From Chinchilla lanigera (Eukaryota; Chordata; Mammalia; Rodentia; Chinchillidae), in the NCBI RefSeq assembly GCF_000276665.1, contig NW_004955417.1, positions 25,279,106-25,343,105 on the forward strand: a stretch of DNA of 64,000 nucleotides. Reading direction: 5' to 3'. The notes under the pieces were generated by a model. That model did no database searches, had not been told where the DNA came from, and saw only the letters and a program-made list of their open reading frames with translations. Position numbers and translations under genes: made by a program. Positions 24,342-38,171 of this stretch are shown here, piece by piece. Every line of letters starts with the position of its first letter. Position 1 is the stretch's first letter.

Positions 24342-24425
24342 GCGGGAGATGTAGCTCGGTGGTAGAGTATTTGCCTAGCATGCTCAAGGCCCTGGGTTTG
24401 CTGCCCAGCACTACAAACAAAGAAA
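24342..24425 (+). repeat. ID-type tRNA-derived SINE
   Basis: The sequence ggagatgtagctcggtggta, then gagtatttgcctagcatgct and aaggccctgggtttgctgcc shows tRNA-like A and B boxes. It ends with a short A-rich tail. Confidence 0.9.
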
Positions 24426-24559
24426 CCTATGATGAATGGAAAACCTGAGAAACAACCCATGGAAAAAGAACAAAGGTAAGAATGATCACTTCCACCAGGC
24501 ACACTCAACCTGGGAAAAAATTGTCATAAAATATACACTGGAGAACTTGAATATAGAAT

Positions 24560-25290
24560 ATAAGACCAATTAAAAATCCCAAGGAAAAAAATAAATCCAT
24601 ATTTTAAGTGACCAAACCATTTCAACAGACACATCCTAAATAAAATATAAGAATGGCAAATAATCACATGAAAAGATGCCTAACATTGGTGCTCATTAGA
24701 GAAATCCAAGCAACAACAGTGAAACACCACTACTCATCTATGGGAATAGATATAAGCAAGGCCACAGAGCCAGAGCTGCCTAGGATACAAAGGAAGTGCA
24801 ACCTCACACACTGCTTGGAGAAATGTAAAATAGAAAAATCACTTTGGAAAAGTTTGGCAGTTACAGTCAAACAATCCCACACCTAAGTATTTACCAAAGG
24901 AAGAGGAAAGCACATGTCCATACTAAGACTTGGGCATGTGTGTTCCTAACAGGCTTTTGTTTGTAAAAACCAAAGCCTGAAAATAACCCATTGTTCACCA
25001 ACAGATGAATGAGCAAATGTTGTTTATCTAGACAATAGAATGCAACTCAACAATTAAAAAGGAGTGAACTGTATGCACCAAACTCAATGAGTCTCCGAAT
25101 AGCTATACTGAGGGAAAGAAGCCGGACAAGAAGCACAGGCTTTGGTATCCTGTTGGTACCACCCTTGACAATGTGCTGACAAGTAGACAGCGGTAGAAAG
25201 CAGAGGGGCCTGGGGACAGGGGACTGAAAGGGGTCACAAGGGGACATGAGAAAATAAACGCTTGGGTATAGTGGATATTTTACTAGCTTG
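24560..25290 (+). repeat. L1 ORF2 end and 3' UTR, 5'-truncated and decayed
   Basis: The order of phrases follows the L1 3' end: cacatgaaaagatgcctaac, cattagagaaatccaagcaa, acagtgaaacaccactactc, ttcaccaacagatgaatgag and tagacaatagaatgcaactc. Frames are broken throughout. Confidence 0.8.
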
Positions 25291-25449
25291 ATGGTAGGGA
25301 TTGTTTCACAGGTATGGGTGTCTGTGTGTGTGTAGGTCTGTCTGTTTTTTGAATAACAAATTTATGATTCCTCTAGCCTGTAAGTCTCTAAGCTTCTGTG
25401 AATTTACATGTGTTGTAAATATGCATAAATACAGTCTTACTTTTGTTTG

Positions 25450-25880
25450 TGTCTTAGTTACTTTTCTTGTATCTAAGAAGTAAAACCCGACACCCACGAG
25501 TTAAAGGTGATGCGTGGGCGGGGTTCACAGCGTGTAGAGGTTTCGGTCCACAGTCAGCCGGCTCCAAGGCGGGGAGGCACGGCAGGAAAGAAACAGTCCA
25601 CAGCAAGGCAGCAGGCAGTAAAGCTGAAGCAGCAGCCTTCCTTTCCCTTCTATCTCATCCAGGCTACAAGCCTATTGGTTGGTGCCACCCACACCCAGAG
25701 TGAGCTTCCCATCATCCACACCCAGAGCTACTCTAAACTGATCAGTGGACTAATCCAGTACCACACACTCTTAATCCCAGCATCACATCCTTAACCCATG
25801 TTCACACAGCCTCTGGAAAGCCCCACCTACGACAGCATGAGGCTTTGGGGAGCATCTAGACACAAGCCGTAACAGGTAAT
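25450..25880 (+). repeat. hAT/URR1-like DNA transposon copy
   Basis: The start gtgtcttagttacttttctt and the phrase gtttcggtccacagtcagcc, then an end accgtaacag-like, resemble a rodent nonautonomous hAT transposon. It shares its layout with 16770-17170. Confidence 0.5.
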
Positions 25881-26044
25881 CTTCTAAGATATAAAGTACT
25901 CCCAGCTAGACATGAATGGGTGTGAATTGTTGATAAAACATTGCATTTAATTTTATGTAACAAGGTCATTAAATATAATTTCTGAGGGAAGAAACTTATC
26001 TAATTGTATACTATAAATATGTGTGTTCCTTTATGTCAGTTTGA

Positions 26045-26142
26045 CCTCCATAAAGCTGTCAGAAGAAAGGGGAAGGAGAGAAGAAAAAGGAGAAGGAGGA
26101 GTGGAAAGGAAAAGAGAAGGATGAAGAGGAAGAGAGGAGGAG
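26045..26142 (+). repeat. Purine-rich low-complexity tract
   Basis: The run gaagaaaggggaaggagaga and following bases are nearly all A and G. In frame it yields a Lys/Arg-rich stretch just upstream of the open frame at 26208. Confidence 0.85.
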
Positions 26143-26207
26143 CTCACTTTGTCTCAGCTAAGACAGGCTGTCCCTGCCGAGGGGTCAAGGACACGAACTT
26201 CCTAGAA

Positions 26208-26684
26208 ATGCAGCCCAGGGGCGCCGCTGCCACTCCAGCCAGACCTCCAGCAGTGCTCTTTGCCCTGCTTCTAACCTGTGGAGTTTCCTCCTCGCTGGCC
26301 CAAACCACCCCTCTCAGAGGCAGGGGAGAATTCATTCCCGCAGCCTCCACCGCTTCCCAACCCCCAGGCGGCCCGGACCTGACTCAGCAGGAGTCTGGAA
26401 GGAAGAGAGCTGCAAACAGGGGGCCATCTGGATTCGTCTTCCCAGCAGCACAGGGTCACCGGCACAGGAAGTGGGGATCCGTGCCTCCTGGGCACAGTTA
26501 CACAAACCAAACTGGCACCCAGCACTGCCTTTGTTCTGAGGCTTTTCCAAAGCCAAGCCTCCTGCGCGCAATTCGGTGTGCTGTCCCCGTGGGGAGCCGT
26601 GCGGTGGCTTCCTGGTCCGTCCCATACAATGAGCTCATTCCAGTGAGGACTCTGTGGTCAGCGGACCACCGGGCTAGCGAGTGA
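26208..26684 (+). other. Open frame in GC-rich segment, signal-peptide-like start, gene status doubtful
   Basis: A 158-codon frame starts MQPRGAAATPARPPAVLFAL then LLTCGVSSSLAQ, which looks like a signal peptide with a cleavage site after Leu-Ala-Gln. The start context is aaatgc with A at -3. The rest shows no domain, and the same frame stays open 68 codons further upstream through the purine tract. It lies in intergenic DNA where I expect no gene next to ENPP2. Chance openness caused by GC content is the simplest explanation. Confidence 0.2.
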
Positions 26685-27089
26685 GCTGCAACGCAGCGGC
26701 GGAAGCATGAATGGGCCACGGTCTCAATATTAAAATAGTCTCAGAGGCCTCCTTTTAACAGAGTCCCTGTCCATTCAAGGACTTTCATAACCAACCCCAT
26801 CATTAATTTATCGGCAAAGCCACTTACCTGAAATACACCGTGGTTGGTGTTCTGTCCAGCTCTGAAGTTTATTCATGAGAAAGAAAGACTGGGCCTAAGC
26901 CTAAAAATAGAGCAGCAACACTCAAGTAAATTTGCACCTCTGCTCCCCAGAAGCCTCAGGTATAACCTATTTTGAGAAGAGTTCAGCTTGAGGTGATATA
27001 GAAATTTAGCTTAGCAAGGAGCTCATTACTATCTGTAAAAATAGAATTAGCCCTTTCTCCCTGCAGCGCTACTGTTGGTCAGTTTGTTT

Positions 27090-27241
27090 GGTTTTGGTTT
27101 TTTGAGACAGGGTCTTGTTGTGTAGGTAAGGGTGTCACTGAACTCACTGTGTAATCCAGGCTGGCCACAAACTGTCGGCTATCCTCCTGCCTCAGCCTCC
27201 TGAGTGTTGGGGTTACACGCATGTGTCACCACACTGAGCCT
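27090..27241 (-). repeat. B1 SINE, antisense
   Basis: The plus strand shows ttttttgagacagggtcttg, the duplicated central part (cactgtgtaatccaggctgg) and cctcctgcctcagcctcctg, then catgtgtcaccacactgagc. Confidence 0.88.
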
Positions 27242-29049
27242 ATGTTCTGAAATCTTAACTCAGATCCTGTCCACCCTGCTTGAGACTTTTCAGTGGGATC
27301 TTGCAGCACTTGGGATGGACTCGAAATGCCTCCATAGGGCCTGGCAGGCCATGAGGGGCCTGGCCTGGGCCCTCCTGACTTTGCCATTGTGTTCAGGGAT
27401 ATTTGCTTTCTCTCAGGCCCTTCTATCTCCCAAGATCCTTCCCCCCCCACCGCCGCCCCGACAGCCCTTGGCTACACCTGCTTCCTGACGCCCCTGTCCT
27501 TCCAGCTGTTTGCTCTCACAGGCCAGGTCTTGGCTGGGACGTCATCTACAACTCCTGTCATTCCTCCCCTCCCCCCACAACATCTGTTGGACTCTTTCAC
27601 AGTACACATTACACTAAACTGTAGTGCTTTCTCATGGCATCTTGTTCTGTCATTGATAAATTCTGTGAGACCAGGAACTCTGTTTACTTTATTCACTGAT
27701 TCATTCCCGATGGAAAATATACCTACCGGCATATAGTAGATGTTTAATGAACTATTGTAGTGTGTTAAATGAATAATGAACAACAGACCAATTTATTTCT
27801 ACCTTACTTAACCCTACCTCAGACTCCAAAACCTAGTTCAAGCATTGCTCCCAATTCCATCTCCTTTTGCCCTCCATAGAGTCTTCCTGGGCTTCCCACC
27901 CCTCAGAGTTTATAGACAAAGCACAGAAAGCACCCAAGAGGCTGCTGGGATAGAGCAGGTGCTCAGTAAACACAGCTGTCATGAGTAGGACCATACGCAC
28001 ATCTTCCAGTGCACTGCTGCATTTCTTACATGTCAGTTTTTCTCTTACCACACTCATAGTTTTTCCCATATTCCCAGTACTGTCCTCCTATTTTTGACGT
28101 AATGATTGTTTAACGTGACATTTTCCTTCTTAAATTGATGTATCTTTAAGGGAAAATTTACAGAAGAGGAAGTAAAAAGAAATGTGTTCTGCACATGCAC
28201 TGACTCCACACAAGGAATGTAAACTTTATACTGCAAACATGGACTAATAAAAAAGAGTATGGCACTAAGATTTTAGTGACAGTGCTAGTGCAGCAGTTAT
28301 CACTGTTCTCCATGACAGAGAGGTTGAAATGTTTTCCCAGCTGTCATTATTTAAAGCGATAACTATGTTCTTCCAACACCACCACTCCAGGTGCCATTCA
28401 GCTGTATCATACATTCACCAACCCTTTCACTCAGCATTTGTGACTCTCTCCCTTGACTTAGTAATTGCCTGTCTCTGTGACAGCTCAGCTCAGCTGTCTT
28501 AGTTCTCGTTACAACCTCCGCGGTTCTCTGGTTGATCCCTTGTGCAGAATGTATGTTTAATGCGGTCTAAGTTGAGCCTAATATTTAGACTTTGAACCAA
28601 CATTATCAAAAAAGACAGTTTTCCAAAGTATTTCCAAAAGTAGGTTGGGGGAGGATATTTAGGAGGATATATTTTGCTGTCTTCTCCATCTGCCCTTCTA
28701 ATTTCCCACAGATATAAACCTGAACACCTCGTCCAGGCCACTGTAATGAAATAGGGAGGAAAGAATTGGGAAGAATCAATGCAAGAAACGTGTTCCAATA
28801 AATCAGACCTGCATGTGCAAGCACCGCATTGTCTCACTAGTGTAAAGCCTGAAAGAGTTAATATAAACTCAGAGGTAAGACAGACATTGTGAAATGATAG
28901 GAAAGCACTCAAGGGTAAAGGGCAACTGGGATGTGGGAAAAGAGAAGGGAAAGAAGGATAAATGTTGTATGTATGTATATACAGGATAGTTAACACAGTT
29001 GTTCTACTGTCTTCTATTTCTTTGCTGAAAGAAACTGTCAATGAGTCCT
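27242..29049. other. Intergenic, no gene
   Basis: Apart from the ancient 3' end at 27640-27780 there is a possible L1-like 3' end near 28190-28260 (aaggaatgt ... actaataaaa). The 180-codon minus-strand frame at 28499-29041 has no recognisable domain. Confidence 0.55.
27640..27780 (+). repeat. L2/MIR-type 3' end
   Basis: The phrases gtgagaccaggaactctgtt, ttattcactgattcattccc and catatagtagatgtttaatg are those of a common ancient mammalian repeat 3' end. Confidence 0.55.
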
Positions 29050-29250
29050 TGATTGTTCAATATTGCATGTCTCTGTTTTCCTGAGAAACCACTTTGAAGA
29101 TATCAATATGTAATACAGCAAGCATTGTTAATTTCCTACCACTTTGCTTGTAACTCTGTATTGTCTGTCCTGTTCTTTTGCTATTTTGTAAAAGGCTGTC
29201 TGTCTGTTTTAAAATAAAAAAATAAAATAAAAAAAAGAAGGGTGTTCCAT
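29050..29250 (+). repeat. Unnamed repeat, 5'-truncated copy with A-rich tail
   Basis: The stretch tttcctgagaaaccactttg, aagatatcaatatgtaatac and taatttcctaccactttg is shared with two or more units inside 41755-42150. It ends in ttttaaaataaaaaaataaa, as the other copy ends in an A-rich run. It lies just 3' of the ENPP2 poly(A) site. Confidence 0.7.
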
Positions 29251-29314
29251 ACACACATGAATGTGCCTGGACAAACCCTTTAATTTCTCAGTAAAATAAA
29301 AACCCAAACAAACC

Positions 29315-29746
29315 TGAGAAAACTGAATGTGTGATTTATTATACTTAAGATTGGTCTATGAGGCTTAAACACATCTGTCAGAGTTAACAGCCCACAAATG
29401 CAACTTTACAAAATCGGTATCTCAGTACAGTACAGGACTAAATGCGGTACCTGTGCATTGGAAAATTACTATTTCCTCAATGCAAATATCCAATCTGCAG
29501 CCCCACTCAGAAGCTCCCACTAAAATCTCAAGCTGCAGTATTTATTACAAGCTCTACTCGGAACACAAGGCTACCTAAATCAAGCATGAGAGCAAAACAG
29601 TGGAGTCATTTAGGCTTACTATGTCAGATTGAGTACAGGACTAAAACGCTAAGGTTTCTTTAATGTCTTGGTTCAAATTAATAAATACAAACACAATATA
29701 AAAATATACACCAGGTGATAAGCCTGCGCCGCGTGCAGCTGGGAAG
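29315..29746 (-). other. ENPP2: ENPP2 3' untranslated region
   Basis: Between the stop codon and the proposed cleavage point the sequence is AT-rich and has no SINE. About 430 bases would agree with the short 3' UTR I recall for this gene. A second possible poly(A) signal on the minus strand at 29541-29546 could give a shorter form. The right limit is fixed by the stop; the left limit is inferred from the signal. Confidence 0.7.
29335..29340 (-). terminator. Poly(A) signal AATAAA of ENPP2
   Basis: The plus strand has tttatt here, giving AATAAA on the minus strand about 410 bases after the stop codon. Cleavage would fall roughly at 29305-29320. It is the last AATAAA before repeat-derived sequence (29050-29250) begins, which favours it as the main site. 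Confidence 0.65.
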
Positions 29747-30058
<312 letters not shown>

Positions 30059-30627
30059 TCACCTCCCTGCGTTCCCACTGGGCAGCACCGCAAACACTGC
30101 CCTTGGCTGTAAACTTGCAGTGGGAATCAACTGCATCAAACAGATGAGACTTGTGTTCTCGAGAAGGCACGTTCCTCAATAGGCATGAATCAGAACTATG
30201 AAAACCAGAGAGCCTGAAAGAGTCAATAATTTGTTTCTTTTCCCAGCTGCTGAATGAGCCTGGATCACAGTAATGTGCGACACCTTCCACTTCCTGGGGA
30301 AAGGGAAGAGGTGGTTCTAGAGCATGCTCTCGGTTGCTCAGACAACCCCCAGGTCCACATCACCATCTGTTACATCAAAATACTCGCATCTTAGGAACAA
30401 GTCAGCCGGATGCAGCCCAGAGGATGCACTTGGCTTTGGCGACCCAAGAGGCAAGACTGGGCCACTTCCTGGCTAGACCCTCTGGTTATACTGCTTGACC
30501 TCTTGAGGCCTGGCATCTTTGTGGATTTCAAGGTGAACAATGCTTATTTCAGCAGCCCTCTGGGAGGGAGAGAAAAGAAGATAAAGAAGAAAGGAAAATA
30601 TGGAACAGAAACCTCACAGAAGAAAGG

Positions 30628-30768
30628 AAGGCCAGGTGTGGCGGTGCACACCTGTAATCCCAGCACTCCAGAGGCTGAGGCAAGAGGATTGCTGTGAGTT
30701 CAAGCCCAGCCTGGGCTACACAAGCGAGTTCAAGGCCAGCCTGAACTGCACAGTGAGATCCTGCTTAG
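30628..30768 (+). repeat. B1 SINE feeding an (AAAG)n tract
   Basis: The sequence ggccaggtgtggcggtgcac, acctgtaatcccagcactcc and gaggctgaggcaagag, with the internal duplication (gagttcaaggccagcctgaa), is a clear B1. Its A-tail has expanded into the adjoining tetranucleotide repeat. Confidence 0.92.
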
Positions 30769-30796
30769 AGAGAAAGAAAAGAAAAACAAAGAGAAA

Positions 30797-30844
<48 letters not shown>

Positions 30845-30902
30845 AGATAGCAAGAAAGAAAGGAAAAGAGAAAAGAGAGAAGAGAAAGAGAGAGAGGGAA
30901 AG

Positions 30903-30969
<67 letters not shown>

Positions 30970-30971
30970 AA
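30766..30971 (+). repeat. (AAAG)n microsatellite, two long blocks
   Basis: There are two runs of aaag units (about 30797-30845 and 30905-30971) with an impure purine stretch between. They are likely highly polymorphic. The open frame through it encodes only a Lys/Glu-rich artefact. Confidence 0.95.
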
Positions 30972-32159
30972 ACTTCTTTTTGTCTTATTTGCTGAAAATG
31001 GTCTAGGCACAGGCAGAAGAAATTCAGATGCCCCCCACCATCAATTTACTTCATGACCAGCTTGAGCCTAAATGGTAACTCCAGTGAAACAGGCCTTTGT
31101 GTCTCAAAAATCCATTCTTTCATTGTGGAGGGGAGCTGGGGGGAAAGCGAGGGGCTGGGGAGCCCTGCGCGTTAGGAAGAAGTCACCGCTTGTGTGAGCA
31201 GACACGGGACAGGAAGGGCTGCACAGGGGACTCTGCTCCCAGTTGCATTCTCTGCCCCCCAAAGAGTCTTTCTGGAGGCCGAAGTGCAGCTGCGCAGCCC
31301 AGGGCTGAGACGGTGCAGGTGGGCCCCGGCCCAGCTCTCAGCCACCAGTGGCCTCGGCAAACCATCTGCCACAGCCCGGGACCCGCGAAGGTTTCTCAGA
31401 AAGCTCCAGCCCACGCCGGGCAGCATGGCAGGTTGTGCCAGGCCAAATAGGGTATTGCTTTGGGAAGCTGACGCCTGGCCATCCCAGGCAAGAGGAAGAA
31501 ATGGGGAGAAACTGCTTTACACGCTGCAGAATGAAGGCATTAGCCTTCCACGCCCCACCCTTCTACCCAACCTGACCAAGACCTCTGCAAGCCCCAGGAA
31601 AGACCTAAGTATAACCCTCCCCACAGCGGGACTGACCAGTCCTCAGAGGGACCATGCAATTAACCAAGTAGGAGGTCTCCACATGAGGCAGGAGACCGCA
31701 GAGCAAGGGAGGTTGGATCTAGGGAGAATTTTCACATTCGGCTCATCTGTTTGATTTTTTGCAATGGTCAGTCAGTCCAAGTTTTCCTTTGTAAATGCAA
31801 CCATTGGAATATGTGGTCAGCAATGAAAATAATTTTCCTAATTTAAATCACGGCATGCTGGGGTTGTAAGAATTCAGGGGAGGAAAATCTGTCCTCTGCT
31901 ACTTCTTTCTTTGGGAAGTGATTTGTTAGTTTTACTGGAGGGGCATTTTCTTCTGGTTCTCAAACGCTAAAACATGATCTCTGATTTATTATTAGGAAAT
32001 ACAGGCAGTGGTGCACATGAAGAAAATATGTTCTGTCATGATGTTAGCTGGCCATCCATAGAAGTAATTGTTGGTGGAGGTGGGTGATGATGAAAACTAA
32101 CAAAATTATAATATAAGTTAGTGTGCACCAAGGTCAGAAGGAAAAACTTTAAAAACAAA

Positions 32160-32252
32160 TAGCCAGGGGTGGTGGTGCATGCCTGTCATTTCAGCACTCT
32201 GGGAGGCTGAGGCAGGAGGGTTGCAAGTTCAAGCCCAGCCTTAGCAACTTAT
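32160..32252 (+). repeat. Truncated B1-like SINE
   Basis: The sequence agccaggggtggtggtgcat, gcctgtcatttcagcactct and gggaggctgaggcaggaggg is followed by ttcaagcccagccttagcaa and then unrelated sequence. The right end is missing. Confidence 0.8.
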
Positions 32253-32967
32253 ACATGTATTTGGAGAGAACAGACATAGAGAGCTATGCTTACAGGGTGA
32301 CTACATGATTAGAAGTACTGTAACACACACAGAGGACCTGCAGTGCTTGGATTACAGAATGTACTCAATGTAAACTTACTAATGCTTCTACCTTAAAGTT
32401 TGATTCCAAGCAATGTTTAAAATGTTCTCTCCCACTACTGCCCTCGATTCCAGTATTCTATACACATCTAACTAGCTGTTCTGCATCCTTTCTTTTGCTC
32501 TGAATACTCATAGCCCCCACCTCCACCCGTCACTGAAGCCACTGTCCAAGAGCCCCGTGGCCCTCGAAGCCGACAATCTCCACCTACGCTATGCTTCAAC
32601 GGCAGCGACTTCTCAGCCCACGGTATCTACAGCCACACACTGCAGCTGCCTGGGAGCAGGGGTGGCATCTAACACACACTAGCCCTTCTCCCGGAGCAGC
32701 TCCCACAGTTTACATATTTTAGTACAGTTCGGTAACTGACAGTATCCCCTGGAGATACAACCCTGCTCCTTCTATTATGGAAACAAAAGCCTGGAGACCC
32801 CAACCTCCCCGGTCAAACTTGCAGCAAGGACTCTCCTTCGCATGAAGGATGCTCGAAGCCACTCTGTGCCCTGGGCCCGAGCGCTGAGTTAGTACAGGGC
32901 TGAGCTGGCACAGGGCTGAGCTCATAGTTCGCTTCCCTTCTTCCAGCAGAGCCTTTCTCCATCCTCA

Positions 32968-33067
32968 TCCGCGTCGCGCGGGGGCGGGAGGAAAGGGCTC
33001 ACATCCGGGCGGGGAAGGAGTGACGGCTGCGCCTCGCAGCAAGCAGCGGAGATGACCTGATTGTCGA
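32968..33067. other. CpG-dense patch inside ENPP2 last intron
   Basis: Roughly a dozen CpG dinucleotides lie within 100 bp (ccgcgtcgcgcgggggcggg, tccgggcgggg), far above the surrounding intron. It is too short to be a classical CpG island. It could be an internal regulatory site or a GC-rich relic. Confidence 0.4.
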
Positions 33068-33493
33068 GGTCTTTCTCCCCGCTCTCTTTCTCTGTCTCTC
33101 CCTCGCTGTCTCTTTCCCTAAGGAAATTTTCAAACATCCCCAAGAGCAGTGAGACGAATATAAGGAGCTGCTTTGAACTCTCACTCTGCTCCAACCATGA
33201 TCAGAACCATACTGCTCTCTATCTCCTCCTTACAAAATATATATCCCTCTTATCAAACTAAACGCACGCTCAGTCACTGGTCAAAATCAAACACCCACAT
33301 GTGTTACGCATGCACGCACAGACACACATGCACTGAAAAACAAAGGGCCACTAGAGCAACGAGTTCCGCCTTCAAGACAGTCCTGCTGGGCCCTGTCTTC
33401 TTTCCACTTTCTTGGGCCATCCAATCGCTCCCTAGTGAGCGTGTTCCAGCTCTGTGGGGGGAACAGAAACTAAGAAACGAGCACTAGCCGTCA

Positions 33494-34935
<1,442 letters not shown>

Positions 34936-35068
34936 TGCTTGATCTTGTCCTCTGGGTCATGTAGGCCATCGTAGTCATAATCAAAAATGGGTCCGCTTAT
35001 CACATTAACTCCATTTCTTTCTGAAGCGTATTTCTTCACTAATACTCTTTGGAAATAATTCCATACTC
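34936..35068 (-). CDS. ENPP2: ENPP2 coding exon, residues 710-754 with calcium-binding loop
   Basis: The exon is 133 bp, with acceptor tctttgcacag and donor gtaagc. It encodes [20 protein letters not shown], then [20 protein letters not shown] and DKIK. The loop Asp739-x-Asp741-x-Asp743-x-Leu745-x-Asp747 is the EF-hand-like calcium site of the nuclease-like domain and is intact. Residue 748 is Pro where human has Thr (from memory). Confidence 0.97.
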
Positions 35069-35954
35069 CTGTGCAAAGACAGAATCAACTCTTCATGAAA
35101 AAACTTGCTTCAGTGAGATTCTCTCAAGAGTGCATTGTACAAGCCAAATGTCACAATCCCGGAGACAATAGGGCTTTTGTGACTCAAGAAAAGACTCCAT
35201 TCTAAAGCATTATCTGTGTGTGCCATTTCTGACCCAGCAAAGGGAGCGATTTGGAGCTCGGAGACAATGGAAGGGGAGCTCAGCCTAGTCCAATAAATCA
35301 GGGGAGGATTCCCAGACAAGGTCATTGAGCTGAGGTCCGCAGGGGGGATGAGTGGGTGTTTCCTAGGCAAACGGGTGGGGGCAGAACACGCCAGGCGGAA
35401 ATGCTGAGCACAAAGAGCAGCGTGGGGTTTCTGAGCAGCGGCGCAGAGGCCTTTTTTACTGCTCTTCCGTTCCGAGCTCCTCGGCGGGGCAGCTCCCAAG
35501 TCTGTCTGCAGCCTGAGCCTCCCACAGAGATGCAGCTGTGTCACCCAGCCGCCGTCCCATAAGCCACTCGGACACCTAACTGGCTCATCAAACGGAACAC
35601 TGCTCCGTCAGATTCTCCACCTCCCTTCCCCGTCGTGCCTGCCCCCTCCCTCCCCATCCCAGTTCACAGCACACCCGTGCACCCAGGTGTCCAGGACAAG
35701 GCCAAGGCCTTGGCCCTAACTTCTTTCCGTGCCCGTGGGACAGGTGGTGTTGGTGTTGTCCCCCTATCATCCCAGCCACTCTATCTGGCATCATTTTCAC
35801 TGCTGCCATCCCATCCTAAGCTCCCATCCATCCATACCCCAGACAGGAGCCACCATAGACAGCGACTTCCTGGCTTCCCAGGGGAGGCGCTCACCTTAGT
35901 CCATGTCCCATGTAGCAGACAAATGGAATCTCTACACCATAAATCAGATCACAG

Positions 35955-35994
35955 CACACTCACACTCACACACACACACACATACGTGCACACC
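35955..35994. repeat. (CA)n-rich simple repeat
   Basis: The run cactcacactcacacacaca and following acacatacgtgcacac is a short dinucleotide microsatellite within an intron. Confidence 0.85.
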
Positions 35995-37169
35995 CATTTC
36001 TAATGTTCCACATGCTTTCTCACTATAATTAAAATAAAACCTCCAGTCCCACTTATAGCCCTTATCTCCTCTCTGATTTTACTTCCTACCCTTCCCCACC
36101 TCCAGAGCAAGCCTTTCCTCCTGTCCTCCAGCCTGGCCAAATCTGTTCCAGCCCAAGCTCTTGCATTTTCTCTTCCTTTACCTAGAAAATTCATCTCCTG
36201 GCCTGTGGGTATCTGTTCTCCCTGCTTTCAGTGTCACCTGAGGTCCTCCTCACCCACCCCTGCAGAGTGCATGCAGGCCAACCAGAGGCGCAGGAGAGGC
36301 CGGGACAGAAGAAGAGAGGGCAAAAGAAGCACAGCAGAGGGCGGGAAAGGCAAGCAGGGAGTCGGCTTGAGCATGAGGTCCGACCCACCACAGCTGTCCG
36401 ACGGGCGAGTGGGGTTCTGGCCACTTCCACCTCTCCTGCCCCTGCTGAGAGCACTTGGCCACTTTGCCCACAGTGCTCCCCGCCCCAGACCTTCTCATAC
36501 CCTACTGTGAACGAGGCCCGCAAAGCAGCCCGCCAGAGACAGATCACCTTGGATCGTTACTCGCACGACGGAAAGGACAGCGAGCAGAAGACCAAACGTT
36601 AACTTAAGGGGGAAGGAGGAAGGGACAGCGAGAGGAACAGAAACAACAATGAGAACAGTCAAAAGGCCAAACCCACAGAACTGCTGGATGTGGAAAAACC
36701 ATTCCCCCAGCGAAGAACAGCAAGCTCTCTGTGAAAGGCCTTCTCCACACCAGCCTCGGGGTGGTACCATGTGTTTTCTTTATTACTGTTTGGTCAGAAA
36801 ATGCATCAACAAAGAATAAAGAGATCCAGGAAACCCTGACTGGGGGCAATTAAATGAAGTTGCATTCCATGTAACATTGTGATGAATGTACTAACCAGGA
36901 CACCACATAAACATTTTTGTCCCCTCTAAACCTTGTGAGCCATTTCACCAAGGTTAAGCTGGGGAGGCTGCACTGTCACGGACAGTTGGACTCACTTGCT
37001 CCTGATCTGAGACCTCTGTTCAGCCCTGAAAGTCCTATATGCTAGCCCAGCCCTCCCTGCCCTGTCAAGTTAGGGAGAAACGCTTCCTTGTGTGACCTGT
37101 CCCACAACACAAAGGAACTAAAAGGAGGAAAATGCTATTCAAAAATGCTTTCTCTATTTGTGAATACAC

Positions 37170-37289
37170 GGATGCATGGGCAGGTGGATGGGTAGATGGA
37201 TGGAGAAAAGGATGGCAGGATGAGTGGGTGGGTGGGTGGGTAGATGGGTGGATGGATGGATGGACAGATGGATGGATGGATGGATGGGT
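37170..37289. repeat. (GGAT/GGTG)n tetranucleotide repeat
   Basis: About 120 bases are built from ggat, gggt and ggtg units (atggatggatggacagatgg). The Trp-Val-Asp-Gly-rich frame is produced by the 4-bp repeat read in a 12-bp cycle. Confidence 0.93.
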
Positions 37290-38051
37290 TTATTTTTACT
37301 ATGAGAAATATAAAATAGATTGTTTTGGTCACTGGAAACTTAGGTCACAGATTCATATAAAATAGAGAGGTCATGCAATAAAAAACCCTTAATTTTACAA
37401 GGGACGGGGTAAATGGCATTTTTATGATTACACACACAATGGTCACAATTCTAATAACTAGAATTTGGTTTTTTGGGTCAGAGCTTATTGTGCTTACACA
37501 GTGTATAGACTTGGATAAAAACATTATGCCATATATAAATAAATCATGTATTCCAAGAGACTAAGTAATAATTCTCACAGTCCCAAAATCATCTAAAATT
37601 AATGTTCTCATGAATCAGAAAGCCCTGTTAGCTCTCACCAGACTTCAAGACTAACATTCAGAACATGTGATCACCCCTTAGGAGAGAGGTGTTAGTGGCT
37701 TTTGTTGAAATATTCAATGAATAAATACAGATGCTGTTATATGACAAGTGACCTCTAAGACTTGGTGGAAATAGTGAGCATTAAAATAGAAAGAACTGCA
37801 AGTTAGAAGAAAAACACAACCATGGTCTAGTTCAGCTTCTGCCATTCATGACCCAGGCGACTTCTTGTGATGTCAGTGTCTCAATTATAAACAGCTTCCC
37901 TCACAGATTCAAATTTGAGGTCGACAGTAGTGAATGTACATGAAAGCTCTTCACAACATACAATGGTTAAATACATGAAAGGTGTTATTATTATTAAAAT
38001 CAATATAGAAGTAGAAAAGGTAAGTGGTAAACTTAGAAACATTTATTTTCA

Positions 38052-38171
<120 letters not shown>

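Larger units (their letters stand above)
25881..27089. other. Intergenic with GC-rich core
   Basis: The segment 26160-26700 is GC-rich with several CpGs compared with AT-rich neighbours. No poly(A) signal or clear promoter element accompanies it. Confidence 0.6.

Noticed and set aside
28499..29041. 180-codon minus-strand frame downstream of ENPP2
   Set aside because: No domain is seen, codons look unstructured, and it lies beyond the poly(A) signal.
30600..30995. 131-codon Lys/Glu-rich open frame
   Set aside because: It is a B1 SINE running into an (AAAG)n repeat; the protein is an artefact of the repeat.
31194..31754. 186-codon plus-strand frame in GC-rich intron sequence
   Set aside because: It has no domain, signal or homology that I recognise; GC content alone lengthens frames.
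37132..37365. Frame with Trp-Val-Asp-Gly-Trp repeats
   Set aside because: It is explained fully by a 4-bp simple repeat read in threes.
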